A DNA stretch of 64,000 nucleotides, taken from the NCBI GenBank assembly GCA_020073605.1, contig JAIQEW010000005.1, forward strand, positions 248,001 through 312,000. The letters run 5' to 3'. The notes under the pieces are model-generated. The model saw only the letters and a list, made by a program, of their open reading frames with translations. It did not search any database and was not told where the DNA came from. This stretch comes from Terriglobia bacterium (lineage in GTDB: Bacteria > Acidobacteriota > Terriglobia > Acidiferrales > UBA7541). How positions within the stretch are numbered: position 1 is the stretch's first letter; every line of letters starts with the position of its first letter. This document shows, in pieces, positions 18,109 through 25,127 of the stretch. The translations under genes were made by a program, and so were the position numbers.

Positions 18109-18129
18109 TAATGTGAACGGTAATCTCCC

Positions 18130-19254
18130 ATGCAAGACCTGAAAATTCTCGATCCCGCCTCTTCGCTCCACGAAGCCCGCTGGTGGGAGCCTGAGCCAAA
18201 CAACAAGGTGCACTGTTACCTTTGCCCGCGCCACTGTCACATTGGCGAAGGGCAGGCCGGGTTCTGCTTCATCCGCGCGAATCAGGGCGGCAAACTATAC
18301 AGCCTTGGCTACGCGCATCCTGCCGCGCTACAGGTCGATCCCATCGAGAAAAAGCCTCTCAACCACTTTCTTCCCGGCACGCGCGTCTTTTCGATGGGCA
18401 CGGCCGGCTGTAACATGGGCTGCTTTTTCTGCCAGAACTGGAGCATTTCGAAATCCCGCGCCGATCAGGTTGGCTCGTCGGACATTCCGCCCGAAGACGT
18501 CGTCCAGCTCGCGATTCGTTACGGCTGCCCGTCGATCGCTTTCACCTACAACGAGCCGACCATCTGGGGCGAATACGTCATCGACATCTGCCAGGCCGCG
18601 AAGGAATACGGCATCAAGACAGTCATGGTCTCGAACGGCTACGTCACCCGTGAAGCCTTTCACGACATCTACGACCACATCGACGCTGCCAACATCGACC
18701 TGAAGGCATTCACCGAGAATTTCTACGGCCGGATGACGCTCACGCACCTTCAGCCGGTTCTCGATACCCTCCAGTGGCTGAAGAACGAGACGAAGGTCTG
18801 GTTCGAGATCACGAACCTGATCATTCCGACGCTCAACGATGCTCCGTCCGAGACCCGCGCCCTTGCGGAATGGGTCCTCGAGCATCTCGGGCCGGATGTG
18901 CCGCTGCATTTCACGGCCTTCCACCCCGATTTCAAGCTGCAGGACAAGCCGGGCACGCCGCCGGAAACGTTGCATGCCGCGCGCGCCACAGCTCTCGAGG
19001 TCGGGCTGCACTATGTTTATGAGGGCAACATTCACAGCGATGGCGGGCACACATTCTGCCCGTCCTGCAAGACGCTCCTGATTCGGCGCTCCTGGCACGA
19101 TGTGCAGCAGAATCGCCTCAAGGACGGCTGCTGCCCGAACTGCGGTTTGGCGATCCCCGGCCGTTGGACCAACACGCGGGCTGACTTGGAAGGAAGCGGG
19201 CGCCGAAAGGCAGCAGCATTCGCATCGGAACGGTATGAGGATCTGAATCTCTAG
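18130..19254 (+). CDS. amrS: AmmeMemoRadiSam-system radical SAM enzyme (AmrS type)
   Basis: A radical SAM protein with the cluster motif C-x3-C-x2-C in GTAGCNMGCFFCQNW. It has an N-terminal pair of cysteines (HCYLCPRHCHIGEGQAGFC) and a C-terminal zinc-ribbon-like region (FCPSCKTLLI and CCPNCGLAIP). This arrangement is that of AmrS-like proteins, relatives of pyruvate formate-lyase activating enzyme. In many genomes AmrS is linked with MEMO and AMMECR1 proteins; neither is in this window. The substrate is not established here. It lies directly left of an inserted transposon, which starts 70 bases after its stop. Confidence 0.88.
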   Translation: MQDLKILDPASSLHEARWWEPEPNNKVHCYLCPRHCHIGEGQAGFCFIRANQGGKLYSLGYAHPAALQVDPIEKKPLNHFLPGTRVFSMGTAGCNMGCFFCQNWSISKSRADQVGSSDIPPEDVVQLAIRYGCPSIAFTYNEPTIWGEYVIDICQAAKEYGIKTVMVSNGYVTREAFHDIYDHIDAANIDLKAFTENFYGRMTLTHLQPVLDTLQWLKNETKVWFEITNLIIPTLNDAPSETRALAEWVLEHLGPDVPLHFTAFHPDFKLQDKPGTPPETLHAARATALEVGLHYVYEGNIHSDGGHTFCPSCKTLLIRRSWHDVQQNRLKDGCCPNCGLAIPGRWTNTRADLEGSGRRKAAAFASERYEDLNL

Positions 19255-19316
19255 CCGGTGAAGGAATAAAGAGCGCCGGCAACGCGGCCTCTGCCGTGAC
19301 AGGCCGTCATTCAACC

Positions 19317-19324
19317 CCAAGCCT
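19317..19324. repeat. Target-site duplication, left copy (CCAAGCCT)
   Basis: This 8-bp sequence directly flanks the left inverted repeat of the IS1595-family element. It is repeated exactly at 21647-21654 after the right end. Confidence 0.9.
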
Positions 19325-19354
19325 GGTAATTATCCCCACAAGACAAGTAGGCCA
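19325..19354 (+). repeat. Left terminal inverted repeat of the IS1595-type element
   Basis: Starts GGTAATTATCCC and ends ACAAGTAGGCCA. It matches the reverse complement of 21617-21646 at 24 of 30 positions, with a 12-base perfect block at the inner end. Confidence 0.9.
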
Positions 19355-19382
19355 AAATGTGGTACTTTTGGAGGTGACGGAG

Positions 19383-19412
19383 ATGATGCATCTGAATGTG
19401 AAGGTGCATCAT
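19383..19412 (+). promoter_or_regulatory. Inverted repeat covering the start codon of the IS passenger gene
   Basis: ATGATGCA (19383-19390) and TGCATCAT (19405-19412) are perfect 8-bp arms. In RNA the stem extends to 10 bp with one U-G pair (19383-19392 with 19403-19412) and a 10-base loop. The right arm contains the AAGG-like ribosome site edge and the first two bases of the start codon at 19411. Either a translational lock or a protein operator. Confidence 0.5.
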
Positions 19413-20214
19413 GAAGGGATGCACTCTCTTGGAACTCCTGCGCTTTTACGCTGAAGCCTATCTTCGGCTTGCGAAGGAACTGCAAGACTTAGAAATGTGC
19501 CTCTATGCCGATAGACTTGAAAACGTTCATGCTGGAAAAGAAGAATCGGTTCTCCATGAACCAGAACACGCGAAGTTGGTATTAATTAGCGCGAAAATGT
19601 CGTGTGAGAAGATTGGGTTACAAGTGTCCGCTGTTCATGCTGGAGAATTGTTGACTTCCGTTGCACGCAAGCGCCTGACTTCGAGCGATGTGAAAGCTCT
19701 CCATGAAAACATTGATCGGGAGTTGAGCTGTCATTTCTTTGTCGGAATATCAGAAGATCGAAAAGCCTTTTACTGTGAAAGTCTCAAGGGGTGGGAGGAA
19801 ATCACCGCGAAGTTTCCAGAAGCAACGGAAGATATAGAAGAAATGAATAAGTGTTTCGCGCTCTGCCGATATTCAGCGGCAGTCTTTCACTCCCTTCTCG
19901 TAATAGAACATGGCTTGGTTAAGTTCGGAAATCTGTTGGGGGTGATCGATCCGAAGGTAGGTTGGGATGCAAGTTATAGAAAGCTAGAATCAATCGTCAA
20001 CGCTGGCAGGAATGAAAATAAGACTGGCCTAGAATTCAGTTCGCTTGAGCAATTGAATGTTTGCGTTCAGGCCATGAAATTGGCGTGGCGCAATAAAGTA
20101 GATCATGCCGCTGGGAAACCTCAAGTAATGGGTGGTGGATTTGCGCCTTATGTAGCAGAAGAAATCATTTCTACGACCCGTGGGTTCATGCGCCGATTGT
20201 CAGAAATTTCTTGA
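19411..20214 (+). CDS. IS passenger: unknown 267-residue protein with an R-x4-H motif
   Basis: I do not recognise the family. The protein is soluble, alpha-helical by pattern and has no signal peptide. Near the C-terminus R227-NKVD-H232 (WRNKVDHAAGKP) fits the R-x4-6-H motif of HEPN ribonucleases, and the helical context (VCVQAMKLAWRNKVDHA) is right for it. The motif is short, so the assignment is tentative. Codon use is AT-richer than in chromosomal genes around it. It lies inside the IS, on the strand opposite to the transposase, with its start codon in a hairpin. Its end is 10 bases from the convergent 95-residue gene. A toxin or defence role is a guess from the motif. Confidence 0.75.
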   Translation: MKGCTLLELLRFYAEAYLRLAKELQDLEMCLYADRLENVHAGKEESVLHEPEHAKLVLISAKMSCEKIGLQVSAVHAGELLTSVARKRLTSSDVKALHENIDRELSCHFFVGISEDRKAFYCESLKGWEEITAKFPEATEDIEEMNKCFALCRYSAAVFHSLLVIEHGLVKFGNLLGVIDPKVGWDASYRKLESIVNAGRNENKTGLEFSSLEQLNVCVQAMKLAWRNKVDHAAGKPQVMGGGFAPYVAEEIISTTRGFMRRLSEIS

Positions 20215-20224
20215 GAGCATGTTC

Positions 20225-20512
20225 CTAATTTGCTTTAGGGGGTTTTTCTTCAAATGGCCCGAACTGGTGTTCAACAAGCGCTATTGCTAGCCGAAGAGTT
20301 TGCAAGGGCTGAGAGAGAGCTTCTTGCTGCTTTTGGTCTAAGGGACTGTTCAGATTATCTTGAAAAGCCTGCTTTAGTTCCTCAGAAGGAAGCAGCGTCA
20401 ATCGCAAGGCGCGTAACTCCAAAACGAAAGCATTCAAGACCTGCTGTAAACCCGCCATATTCGAGAATCCGTTCCTGACGTGTAATGCTAGGTTCTTCGT
20501 TTCGTCTTGCAT
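20225..20512 (-). CDS. IS passenger: unknown 95-residue protein
   Basis: A small soluble, helix-rich, acidic protein starting MQDETKNLALHVRNGF. The call rests on an ideal ribosome site (AGGAGG with eight bases before the ATG) and a protein-like composition with heptad-like leucines (LQQVLNAFVLELRALRLTL). No known family. It converges on the 267-residue gene with 10 bases between stops and diverges from a possible 45-residue gene. It could be a partner or antidote of its neighbour, but nothing in the sequence shows this. Confidence 0.6.
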   Translation of the reverse strand: MQDETKNLALHVRNGFSNMAGLQQVLNAFVLELRALRLTLLPSEELKQAFQDNLNSPLDQKQQEALSQPLQTLRLAIALVEHQFGPFEEKPPKAN

Positions 20513-20548
20513 CGCTTCGCCTCCTTTTGATCGTGATAGACTAGGCCT

Positions 20549-20686
20549 ATGACGCGAACGAACAAGGAACTAAAACCCAGGGAAGAAACGCAGAAGAAGA
20601 TGCATGGTATCACGCGCACGGGATTCCACGCTCTGTTACGGAAAGCCTCTAAACCTGCCTCGAAGCCCTCTCCAAGATCGACCTGA
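20549..20686 (+). CDS. Possible 45-residue protein inside the IS
   Basis: A short frame begins MTRTNKELKPREETQKKMHG and ends in a Lys/Pro/Ser-rich tail (ASKPASKPSPRST). It is very basic. It starts 36 bases from the divergent 95-residue gene and runs over the 3' end of the transposase gene on the other strand. The composition looks protein-like, but the ribosome site is weak. Confidence 0.35.
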   Translation: MTRTNKELKPREETQKKMHGITRTGFHALLRKASKPASKPSPRST

Positions 20687-21587
20687 ATTGCTGGTTTCCC
20701 ATGTGCCGCCTGTTGTACCGGAAGCAGTATTCATCCAAGTAGGTCTGCAAATACTCCGGCGAAACCGAGTGATAGACTCCGCCTATTCCGCGCTTGATTA
20801 GGCTCCAAAGTCCCTCAACGCTGTTGGTATGGATGTGGCCTTGAACGTAGATTCTCCGATCATGCTTGATTGTGTAGTGGCGGAATTTGGCGGGTTTGCG
20901 ATCACTGGTACGCATTGTCCCGATACCGTCATAGCTGCGGTGTTGGTCGGTGTAAATTGTGCTTCCGGGCAGGACGTGCTTGCGAATCTGCTTCAGCAAG
21001 GTAGAGCCTTTCACGTCTTTGACTACCTTGGCGACTACCAAGCCTTTGCGTTGCACGATGCCGATAACAGGGGTTTTCTTCTTATCCCCGCGCATCGGTC
21101 TGCCAGTTCCGTACTTACGGACCCCGCCGTAGTACATTTCATCTACCTCGACCGTTGGTCCCTCCAATTGCAGATCGCCTTCTGACAACAGACTGCGGAC
21201 CTGCTTGAAGATGCGCCATGCGGTTTTGTAGGTGACGCCAGTCTCGCGCTGGACCTGCTTTGCGGAGATGCCACAGCGTGTAGAACCCATGAGATACATG
21301 GCATAGAACCAAGTTTTGAGCGGGGTGCTGGACTTCTCGAAGATAGTCCCCGCCAGCGGATAGATGTGGGAGCCGCAGGACTGGCACGCATACGCGGTAC
21401 GATTGCCAACGCGATAGTGCTTAGTCGATTTGCGGCACTTCGCGCAGGGAGCCATGCCGTTCGGCCAGCGTTGCTCTTTGATGTATTCCAAGCACGCTGA
21501 ATCGTTGGGAAACTCGTTATTGAAGTCCCGCATTGAATAGCGTAGTTCTGCGGGTATGTGCTGCTTAACTTTGCCGTCGTTTGCCAT
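20649..21587 (-). CDS. IS1595-family transposase (ISXO2-like)
   Basis: 312 residues, full length for the family. Order of parts: an N-terminal zinc ribbon (C48-x2-C51 and C68-x2-C71), a helix-turn-helix (about 105-130, SAKQVQRETGVTYKTAWRIF), then the DDE-type catalytic core. D149 is in VEVDEMYYGG, D214 in IYTDQHRSY, and N255/E258 in HTNSVEGLWS. The IS1595 core typically ends in N or E at this place. The gene begins 60 bases inside the right end of the element. No frameshift or stop, so the enzyme should be functional. Confidence 0.93.
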   Translation of the reverse strand: MANDGKVKQHIPAELRYSMRDFNNEFPNDSACLEYIKEQRWPNGMAPCAKCRKSTKHYRVGNRTAYACQSCGSHIYPLAGTIFEKSSTPLKTWFYAMYLMGSTRCGISAKQVQRETGVTYKTAWRIFKQVRSLLSEGDLQLEGPTVEVDEMYYGGVRKYGTGRPMRGDKKKTPVIGIVQRKGLVVAKVVKDVKGSTLLKQIRKHVLPGSTIYTDQHRSYDGIGTMRTSDRKPAKFRHYTIKHDRRIYVQGHIHTNSVEGLWSLIKRGIGGVYHSVSPEYLQTYLDEYCFRYNRRHMGNQQFRSILERASRQV

Positions 21588-21616
21588 GTCCTATCCCTCG
21601 ACAGGATTCTCTCAAA

Positions 21617-21646
21617 TGGCCTACTTGTTGTCAAGGGATACTTACC
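21617..21646 (-). repeat. Right terminal inverted repeat of the IS1595-type element
   Basis: Read inward on the minus strand it begins GGTAAGTATCCC and ends ACAAGTAGGCCA, matching the left end at 24 of 30 positions. Confidence 0.9.
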
Positions 21647-21654
21647 CCAAGCCT
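21647..21654. repeat. Target-site duplication, right copy (CCAAGCCT)
   Basis: Exact copy of 19317-19324, directly outside the right inverted repeat. Confidence 0.9.
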
Positions 21655-21709
21655 TTACTTTCGCTTTCTATTCGCCTACCATCGTAATCGTTCTCGACAG
21701 CAAGCCACC

Positions 21710-22330
21710 ATGATCTCTCCCGCCAGCCCGACATGCGCAGACGTCACTAATTCCCCAGCGCCGTGGGTGCTGCCCGGATCGGGCCTCTCCGTATTTTATG
21801 GCCGGCCGGAAGCGCCCCGGCTTTCGCACTACTTTTTGCCGCGCGTCTTGCTGAGCGGCAGGCGCGTGCTGTACGTGGATGGGGCAAACCGCTTCGATCC
21901 GCTGCTCCTGGCGCGAATGGCTCGCCAGCGAGGACGAACGCCAGCCGAGTTTTACGAGCGGGTGCGCGTGGCGCGGGCCTTCACCTGTTTTCAACTGACC
22001 GAGCTGCTGGGCCGCGTGCCGCGCCTTCTTGCCGGATTTACCGCCGAGGCCCTGATCGTCACCGGACTGCCGGAGTTGTACTTCGATGAAGATGTGCACG
22101 AGCGCGAAGCGCGGGTTTCCTTTCGCCGCGCGCTTACTGCGCTTGGCGCGTTGCGTTCTCTGCCTTTGGGCATCGCGCTTTTTTCCGACGCCACATCGTT
22201 TCAAACGCCGCGGCGCGGGATGTTCCGCGATCTGACCTCGCAGGCTTCGCATATTTGGCACTTCGATCTCGATAGCGACGGCAAGCTGCGCCTCCTGGGC
22301 GAAAAAGCGGCGCTGCCACTTCCGGCGTGA
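21710..22330 (+). CDS. Degenerate RecA/Rad55-like ATPase fold protein
   Basis: Start at the ATG at 21710 (MISPASPTC); the frame also runs on upstream into the IS, which cannot be coding. The body has a RecA-core layout. A G-x-P-containing loop is at residues about 33-44 (FYGRPEAPRLSHYF), where Walker A should be but with no GKT. Next are VLYVDGANRFDPLLLARMA (about 53-71) as in the RecA/KaiC Walker A-distal strand, then LIVTGLPELYFDEDV in the Walker B position. Nucleotide binding is therefore doubtful. It starts a three-gene operon with a small protein (10 bases on) and a family B polymerase. By analogy with ImuA, a RecA-like protein that serves an error-prone polymerase, it may be an accessory factor. 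That is inference. Confidence 0.7.
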   Translation: MISPASPTCADVTNSPAPWVLPGSGLSVFYGRPEAPRLSHYFLPRVLLSGRRVLYVDGANRFDPLLLARMARQRGRTPAEFYERVRVARAFTCFQLTELLGRVPRLLAGFTAEALIVTGLPELYFDEDVHEREARVSFRRALTALGALRSLPLGIALFSDATSFQTPRRGMFRDLTSQASHIWHFDLDSDGKLRLLGEKAALPLPA

Positions 22331-22339
22331 GGATTCGTC

Positions 22340-22684
22340 ATGGGCCGCACACTCCCCACCTTTGTCCAGTTAGTCGAAGAAGCGGCCCAGAAATGGCGGA
22401 AGTTTCGCCGCGCCTTGCGGCGCGAAGACCAGGAACACTTTGACCGGCTGTTTCATCGCGTCCGCTGCTACACGCAAGCGGCGACGTACCAGTGCAACGA
22501 CAACCCGATGGAAGCCATTCTGCTTTCCATTGCACTAGACCAAGAGAAGCGGATTGCGACGCTCGAAAGATTGGCAGGGTGCGAACATGCGTCTCACGGG
22601 ATGGATTCTCGACCTTTACCCTTGCCCGCAGGGGATGACGCTCTGGCTGCTGACCCCGAACCAGACCACACACAAACTGACTGA
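22340..22684 (+). CDS. Small unknown protein between the RecA-like and PolB genes
   Basis: 114 residues starting MGRTLPTFVQLVEEAAQKW, helical and rich in Arg and Glu for the first 80 residues, then a low-complexity acidic/proline tail. It begins 10 bases after the RecA-like gene and its last 98 bases overlap the polymerase gene in another frame. The helical N-terminal part looks like a real folded protein; the tail may be present only because it overlaps. No family recognised. Position suggests it is part of the polymerase machinery. Confidence 0.7.
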   Translation: MGRTLPTFVQLVEEAAQKWRKFRRALRREDQEHFDRLFHRVRCYTQAATYQCNDNPMEAILLSIALDQEKRIATLERLAGCEHASHGMDSRPLPLPAGDDALAADPEPDHTQTD

Positions 22685-24773
22685 CGACTCTTTCCGGCCT
22701 TCGTTCTACGTCCATGCGGACGAATCTGCGTTGCAGCAGCTTGCTCACATAATCCCAGGTCGGTTCCGCGCAGACTGCCGCCGAATAGAACGCACGGACA
22801 TTTGGCAAGCGCAGCCGATCCGAACGCTCGAAATCGCCGTGCACAACCCGATGCTCTTTCGTTCGGTGGTCCATTTTGCCCAGAGCGTGGATGCCGACGC
22901 GCGTCTCTATAACTCCGACCTGATGCTCGCGTCTCTGTACTGCTGGGAGCGGAACCTGTTTCCGCTGGCGCGCGTGGAAGCGGACGTTGATGAAGAGGGA
23001 CGAATTCTCGGCCTTGCCTGTGTGGACGATCCCTGGGCGCTCGACTACGAGTTGCCGCCGCTCCGGATCATGGAGATGAGGCTGGCGGGCCTCTCGCACG
23101 TCAACCCGGCCCACGGGCGGAGGGGCGCTCTCGAAGTCGAGATCGACGGCGAGGCTCACTCGCTCGACGATTCCGACATACCCGCTGCTGAAAACTTCGC
23201 CCGGCTGCTGAAACGATACGATCCCGATCTTCTTCTCACCGACTGGGGCGACTCGGCGGTGTTGCCGCACCTGCTTCAGCAGGCGGAACGCTGCCGCATC
23301 CGGCTCCCGTTGAACCGCGACTCTTTGCCTATCCAGCAGAGCCGCGGGCGCAGCTACATGAGTTACGGGCGGATTCTGTTCAAGGAATCAGCCACGACGC
23401 TTTTCGGCCGCCTGCACGTGGACGGCTCGAACTCTTTCATGGCCAGCAAGTGCGAACTCGCGGGGCTGTGGGAGTTCGCGCGCGTGACGAAGCTGCCCAT
23501 CCAGTACGCCACGCGGACGACGGCCGGCACGGGCATTTCCTACATGCAAATGGAGCTTGCCTGGCGCGACGGCGTGCTCATCCCGGCGCAGAAGGCGGAG
23601 CCGGAGGATCTGAAGACGCCGGATGAGCTGCTCTGCGCGGATCGCGGCGGCCTCGTCTTCACGCCGAAGATCGGCTTCCACGAGAACGTGGCGGAACTTG
23701 ATTTCGTCAGCGAGTACCCGAGCATCATGGCCAGATTCAACATCTCGCCGGAGACGGTGAACTGCCACTGCTGCCCGGATACGCCGCGCGTTCCCGAGCT
23801 GGGCTACCGTATCTGCCAGAAGCGGCGGGGCATCACCAGCCGCGTCGTCGAACGGCTGATTGCGAAACGCACCGCGCTGAAGCGGCTCCAGCGCGCCGCC
23901 ACAGGAGACGCGGCGCAGCGGTACAAATTGCAAAGGGACTCGCTCAAGTGGCTGCTGGTCTGCTGCTTCGGGTACACCGGCTACAAGAACGCTCGATTCG
24001 GAAAGATCGAGGCCCACGAAGCCATCAACGCCGTCGCGCGTGAAACGCTTCTGGTCGCCAAAGAGATTGCAGAGGGCCAGGGCTACGAACTTCTGCACGC
24101 CCTCGTGGATTCGATGTACGTCCGGAAACCGGGCGCCACGCCGGAGGACTACGAAAGGCTCGCGCAGGAAATCGAGACGAAAACCAATCTGCCGATGGCA
24201 GTCGAGTCCGTCTACCGCTACGTTGTATTCCTGGCTTCGAAGCAGTATGCGGATGTGCCTGTGCCGAATCGTTTCTTTGCCGTCGGCGGCGCGGACGGAT
24301 TGAAAGTGCGAGGCCTCGAACTGCGCCGGCACGATACGCCGCCGATCGTATCCCGAATGCAGCACGAAGTTTTGGAAATCCTGGCCGAAGCGAGCGATTA
24401 CGAGACCTACTGCCGGAAGCTCGAAGATGCTCAAAGAGTGCTCGATCGTTATCTGGAGCGTGTGGAAGAGGGCAGCGCCACGGTGGAGGAGTTGGTGATC
24501 AGCAAGCGAATCACGAAGCCGCCCCGCGACTACGAGAAGGCCAGTGTCGTTGCCATCGCCGCGCAGCAACTGTATGGACACGGCGTGAGGCTGCGGCCCG
24601 GGCAAACCATCGAATACGTCATCACGGATGCGGACAATCGTGTCCCGAACGATCGCGTTCGCGCATACGCGCTATGGGAAGGATGGCGGGGATACGACCG
24701 GGGAAAATATCAGGAGATGGTGCGCGAGGCGTTTGCGCCGTTCGAGCAGTTCGTGCGCTCGTTTATCCGCTGA
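22587..24773 (+). CDS. Family B DNA polymerase, probably without proofreading
   Basis: Start set at the ATG at 22587 (MRLTGWILDLYPCPQGMTLW), with AGGG upstream, giving 728 residues. Polymerase motif A is D372-FVSEYPSIM, where the usual SLYPS reads SEYPS. Motif B is around K454 (KWLLVCCFGYTGYKNARFG). Motif C is HALVDSMYV with D508 in the essential second Asp position, the first Asp being replaced by Leu. The N-terminal half has the exonuclease-domain position, but no DxE Exo I motif is visible there and the Exo II region keeps only DWGD near residue 219. Loss of proofreading is inferred. It resembles archaeal-type PolB and not E. coli PolII closely. With the RecA-like gene in front, a translesion or repair polymerase is plausible. 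Confidence 0.88.
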   Translation: MRLTGWILDLYPCPQGMTLWLLTPNQTTHKLTDDSFRPSFYVHADESALQQLAHIIPGRFRADCRRIERTDIWQAQPIRTLEIAVHNPMLFRSVVHFAQSVDADARLYNSDLMLASLYCWERNLFPLARVEADVDEEGRILGLACVDDPWALDYELPPLRIMEMRLAGLSHVNPAHGRRGALEVEIDGEAHSLDDSDIPAAENFARLLKRYDPDLLLTDWGDSAVLPHLLQQAERCRIRLPLNRDSLPIQQSRGRSYMSYGRILFKESATTLFGRLHVDGSNSFMASKCELAGLWEFARVTKLPIQYATRTTAGTGISYMQMELAWRDGVLIPAQKAEPEDLKTPDELLCADRGGLVFTPKIGFHENVAELDFVSEYPSIMARFNISPETVNCHCCPDTPRVPELGYRICQKRRGITSRVVERLIAKRTALKRLQRAATGDAAQRYKLQRDSLKWLLVCCFGYTGYKNARFGKIEAHEAINAVARETLLVAKEIAEGQGYELLHALVDSMYVRKPGATPEDYERLAQEIETKTNLPMAVESVYRYVVFLASKQYADVPVPNRFFAVGGADGLKVRGLELRRHDTPPIVSRMQHEVLEILAEASDYETYCRKLEDAQRVLDRYLERVEEGSATVEELVISKRITKPPRDYEKASVVAIAAQQLYGHGVRLRPGQTIEYVITDADNRVPNDRVRAYALWEGWRGYDRGKYQEMVREAFAPFEQFVRSFIR

Positions 24774-24836
24774 CCTATGACGGCCGCGGCAGGCCGCATT
24801 GGGTTGAAAGGCTCGTCTGACATTCGCGGGAAAAAA

Positions 24837-24913
24837 TGGCGGGGACGACGAGACTCGAACTCGCGACCTCTGCCGTGACAGGGCAGCGTTCTAACCGACT
24901 GAACTACGTCCCC
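24837..24913 (-). tRNA. tRNA-Asp (GTC)
   Basis: Cloverleaf on the minus strand: acceptor GGGGACG pairs with CGTCCCC, anticodon stem CTGCC/GGCAG with loop CTGTCAC and anticodon GTC, T-arm loop TTCGAGT. The 3' CCA is encoded. 77 bases. It was probably in tandem with tRNA-Val before the island inserted between them. Confidence 0.96.
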
Positions 24914-24930
24914 GCGGTATCTTCACCAGA

Positions 24931-24977
24931 TGGTGGGCGGTCAGCGATTTGAACGCTGGACCTTCCGGGTGTAAACC
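24931..24977 (-). repeat. Attachment-site repeat: 3' fragment of tRNA-Val
   Basis: 47 bases identical to the 3' part of the complete tRNA-Val at 27345-27391, from the anticodon loop to the encoded CCA. The 5' half is missing, so it is not a functional tRNA. It lies 17 bases from tRNA-Asp and marks the distal end of the island. Confidence 0.92.
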
Positions 24978-25127
24978 CGTTCCCACCTGCCATCTCACAC
25001 TCTATCAGAGTTGGTAAGCGCCTATCAAATCTGTGATTTTGCTAGAATCAGTGATCGGCCCTGATCTACTCGGATAGGCAGTGAGTTACTACGCTTTTCA
25101 CCACAGTTCGGAGCCGCGAGGTAGGAC

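Larger units (their letters stand above)
17811..18129. other. Intergenic, hairpin and promoter only
   Basis: 319 bases with no gene. It holds a 10-bp inverted repeat just after trxA and a consensus -10 just before the radical SAM gene. Confidence 0.6.
19325..21646. mobile_element. IS1595-family transposon with passenger genes
   Basis: A complete 2322-bp element. Seen: imperfect 30-bp terminal inverted repeats beginning GGTAA, an exact 8-bp direct repeat CCAAGCCT on both sides, and a transposase gene at the right end reading inward. Three further frames fill the left half: a 267-residue protein, a 95-residue protein and a possible 45-residue one. The family makes 8-bp duplications and is known to include members that carry non-transposase genes. 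Base composition inside is clearly lower in GC than outside. It inserted between the radical SAM gene and the RecA-like/PolB cassette. Intact ends and an intact transposase suggest recent and possibly still active transposition. Confidence 0.92.

Noticed and set aside
19289-19306. 16-base match to the tRNA-Asp anticodon arm near the radical SAM gene end
   Set aside because: A match of this length is near chance for a 64-kb window, no acceptor or T-arm is present, and the stretch is explained as a small hairpin (GGCCT with AGGCC).
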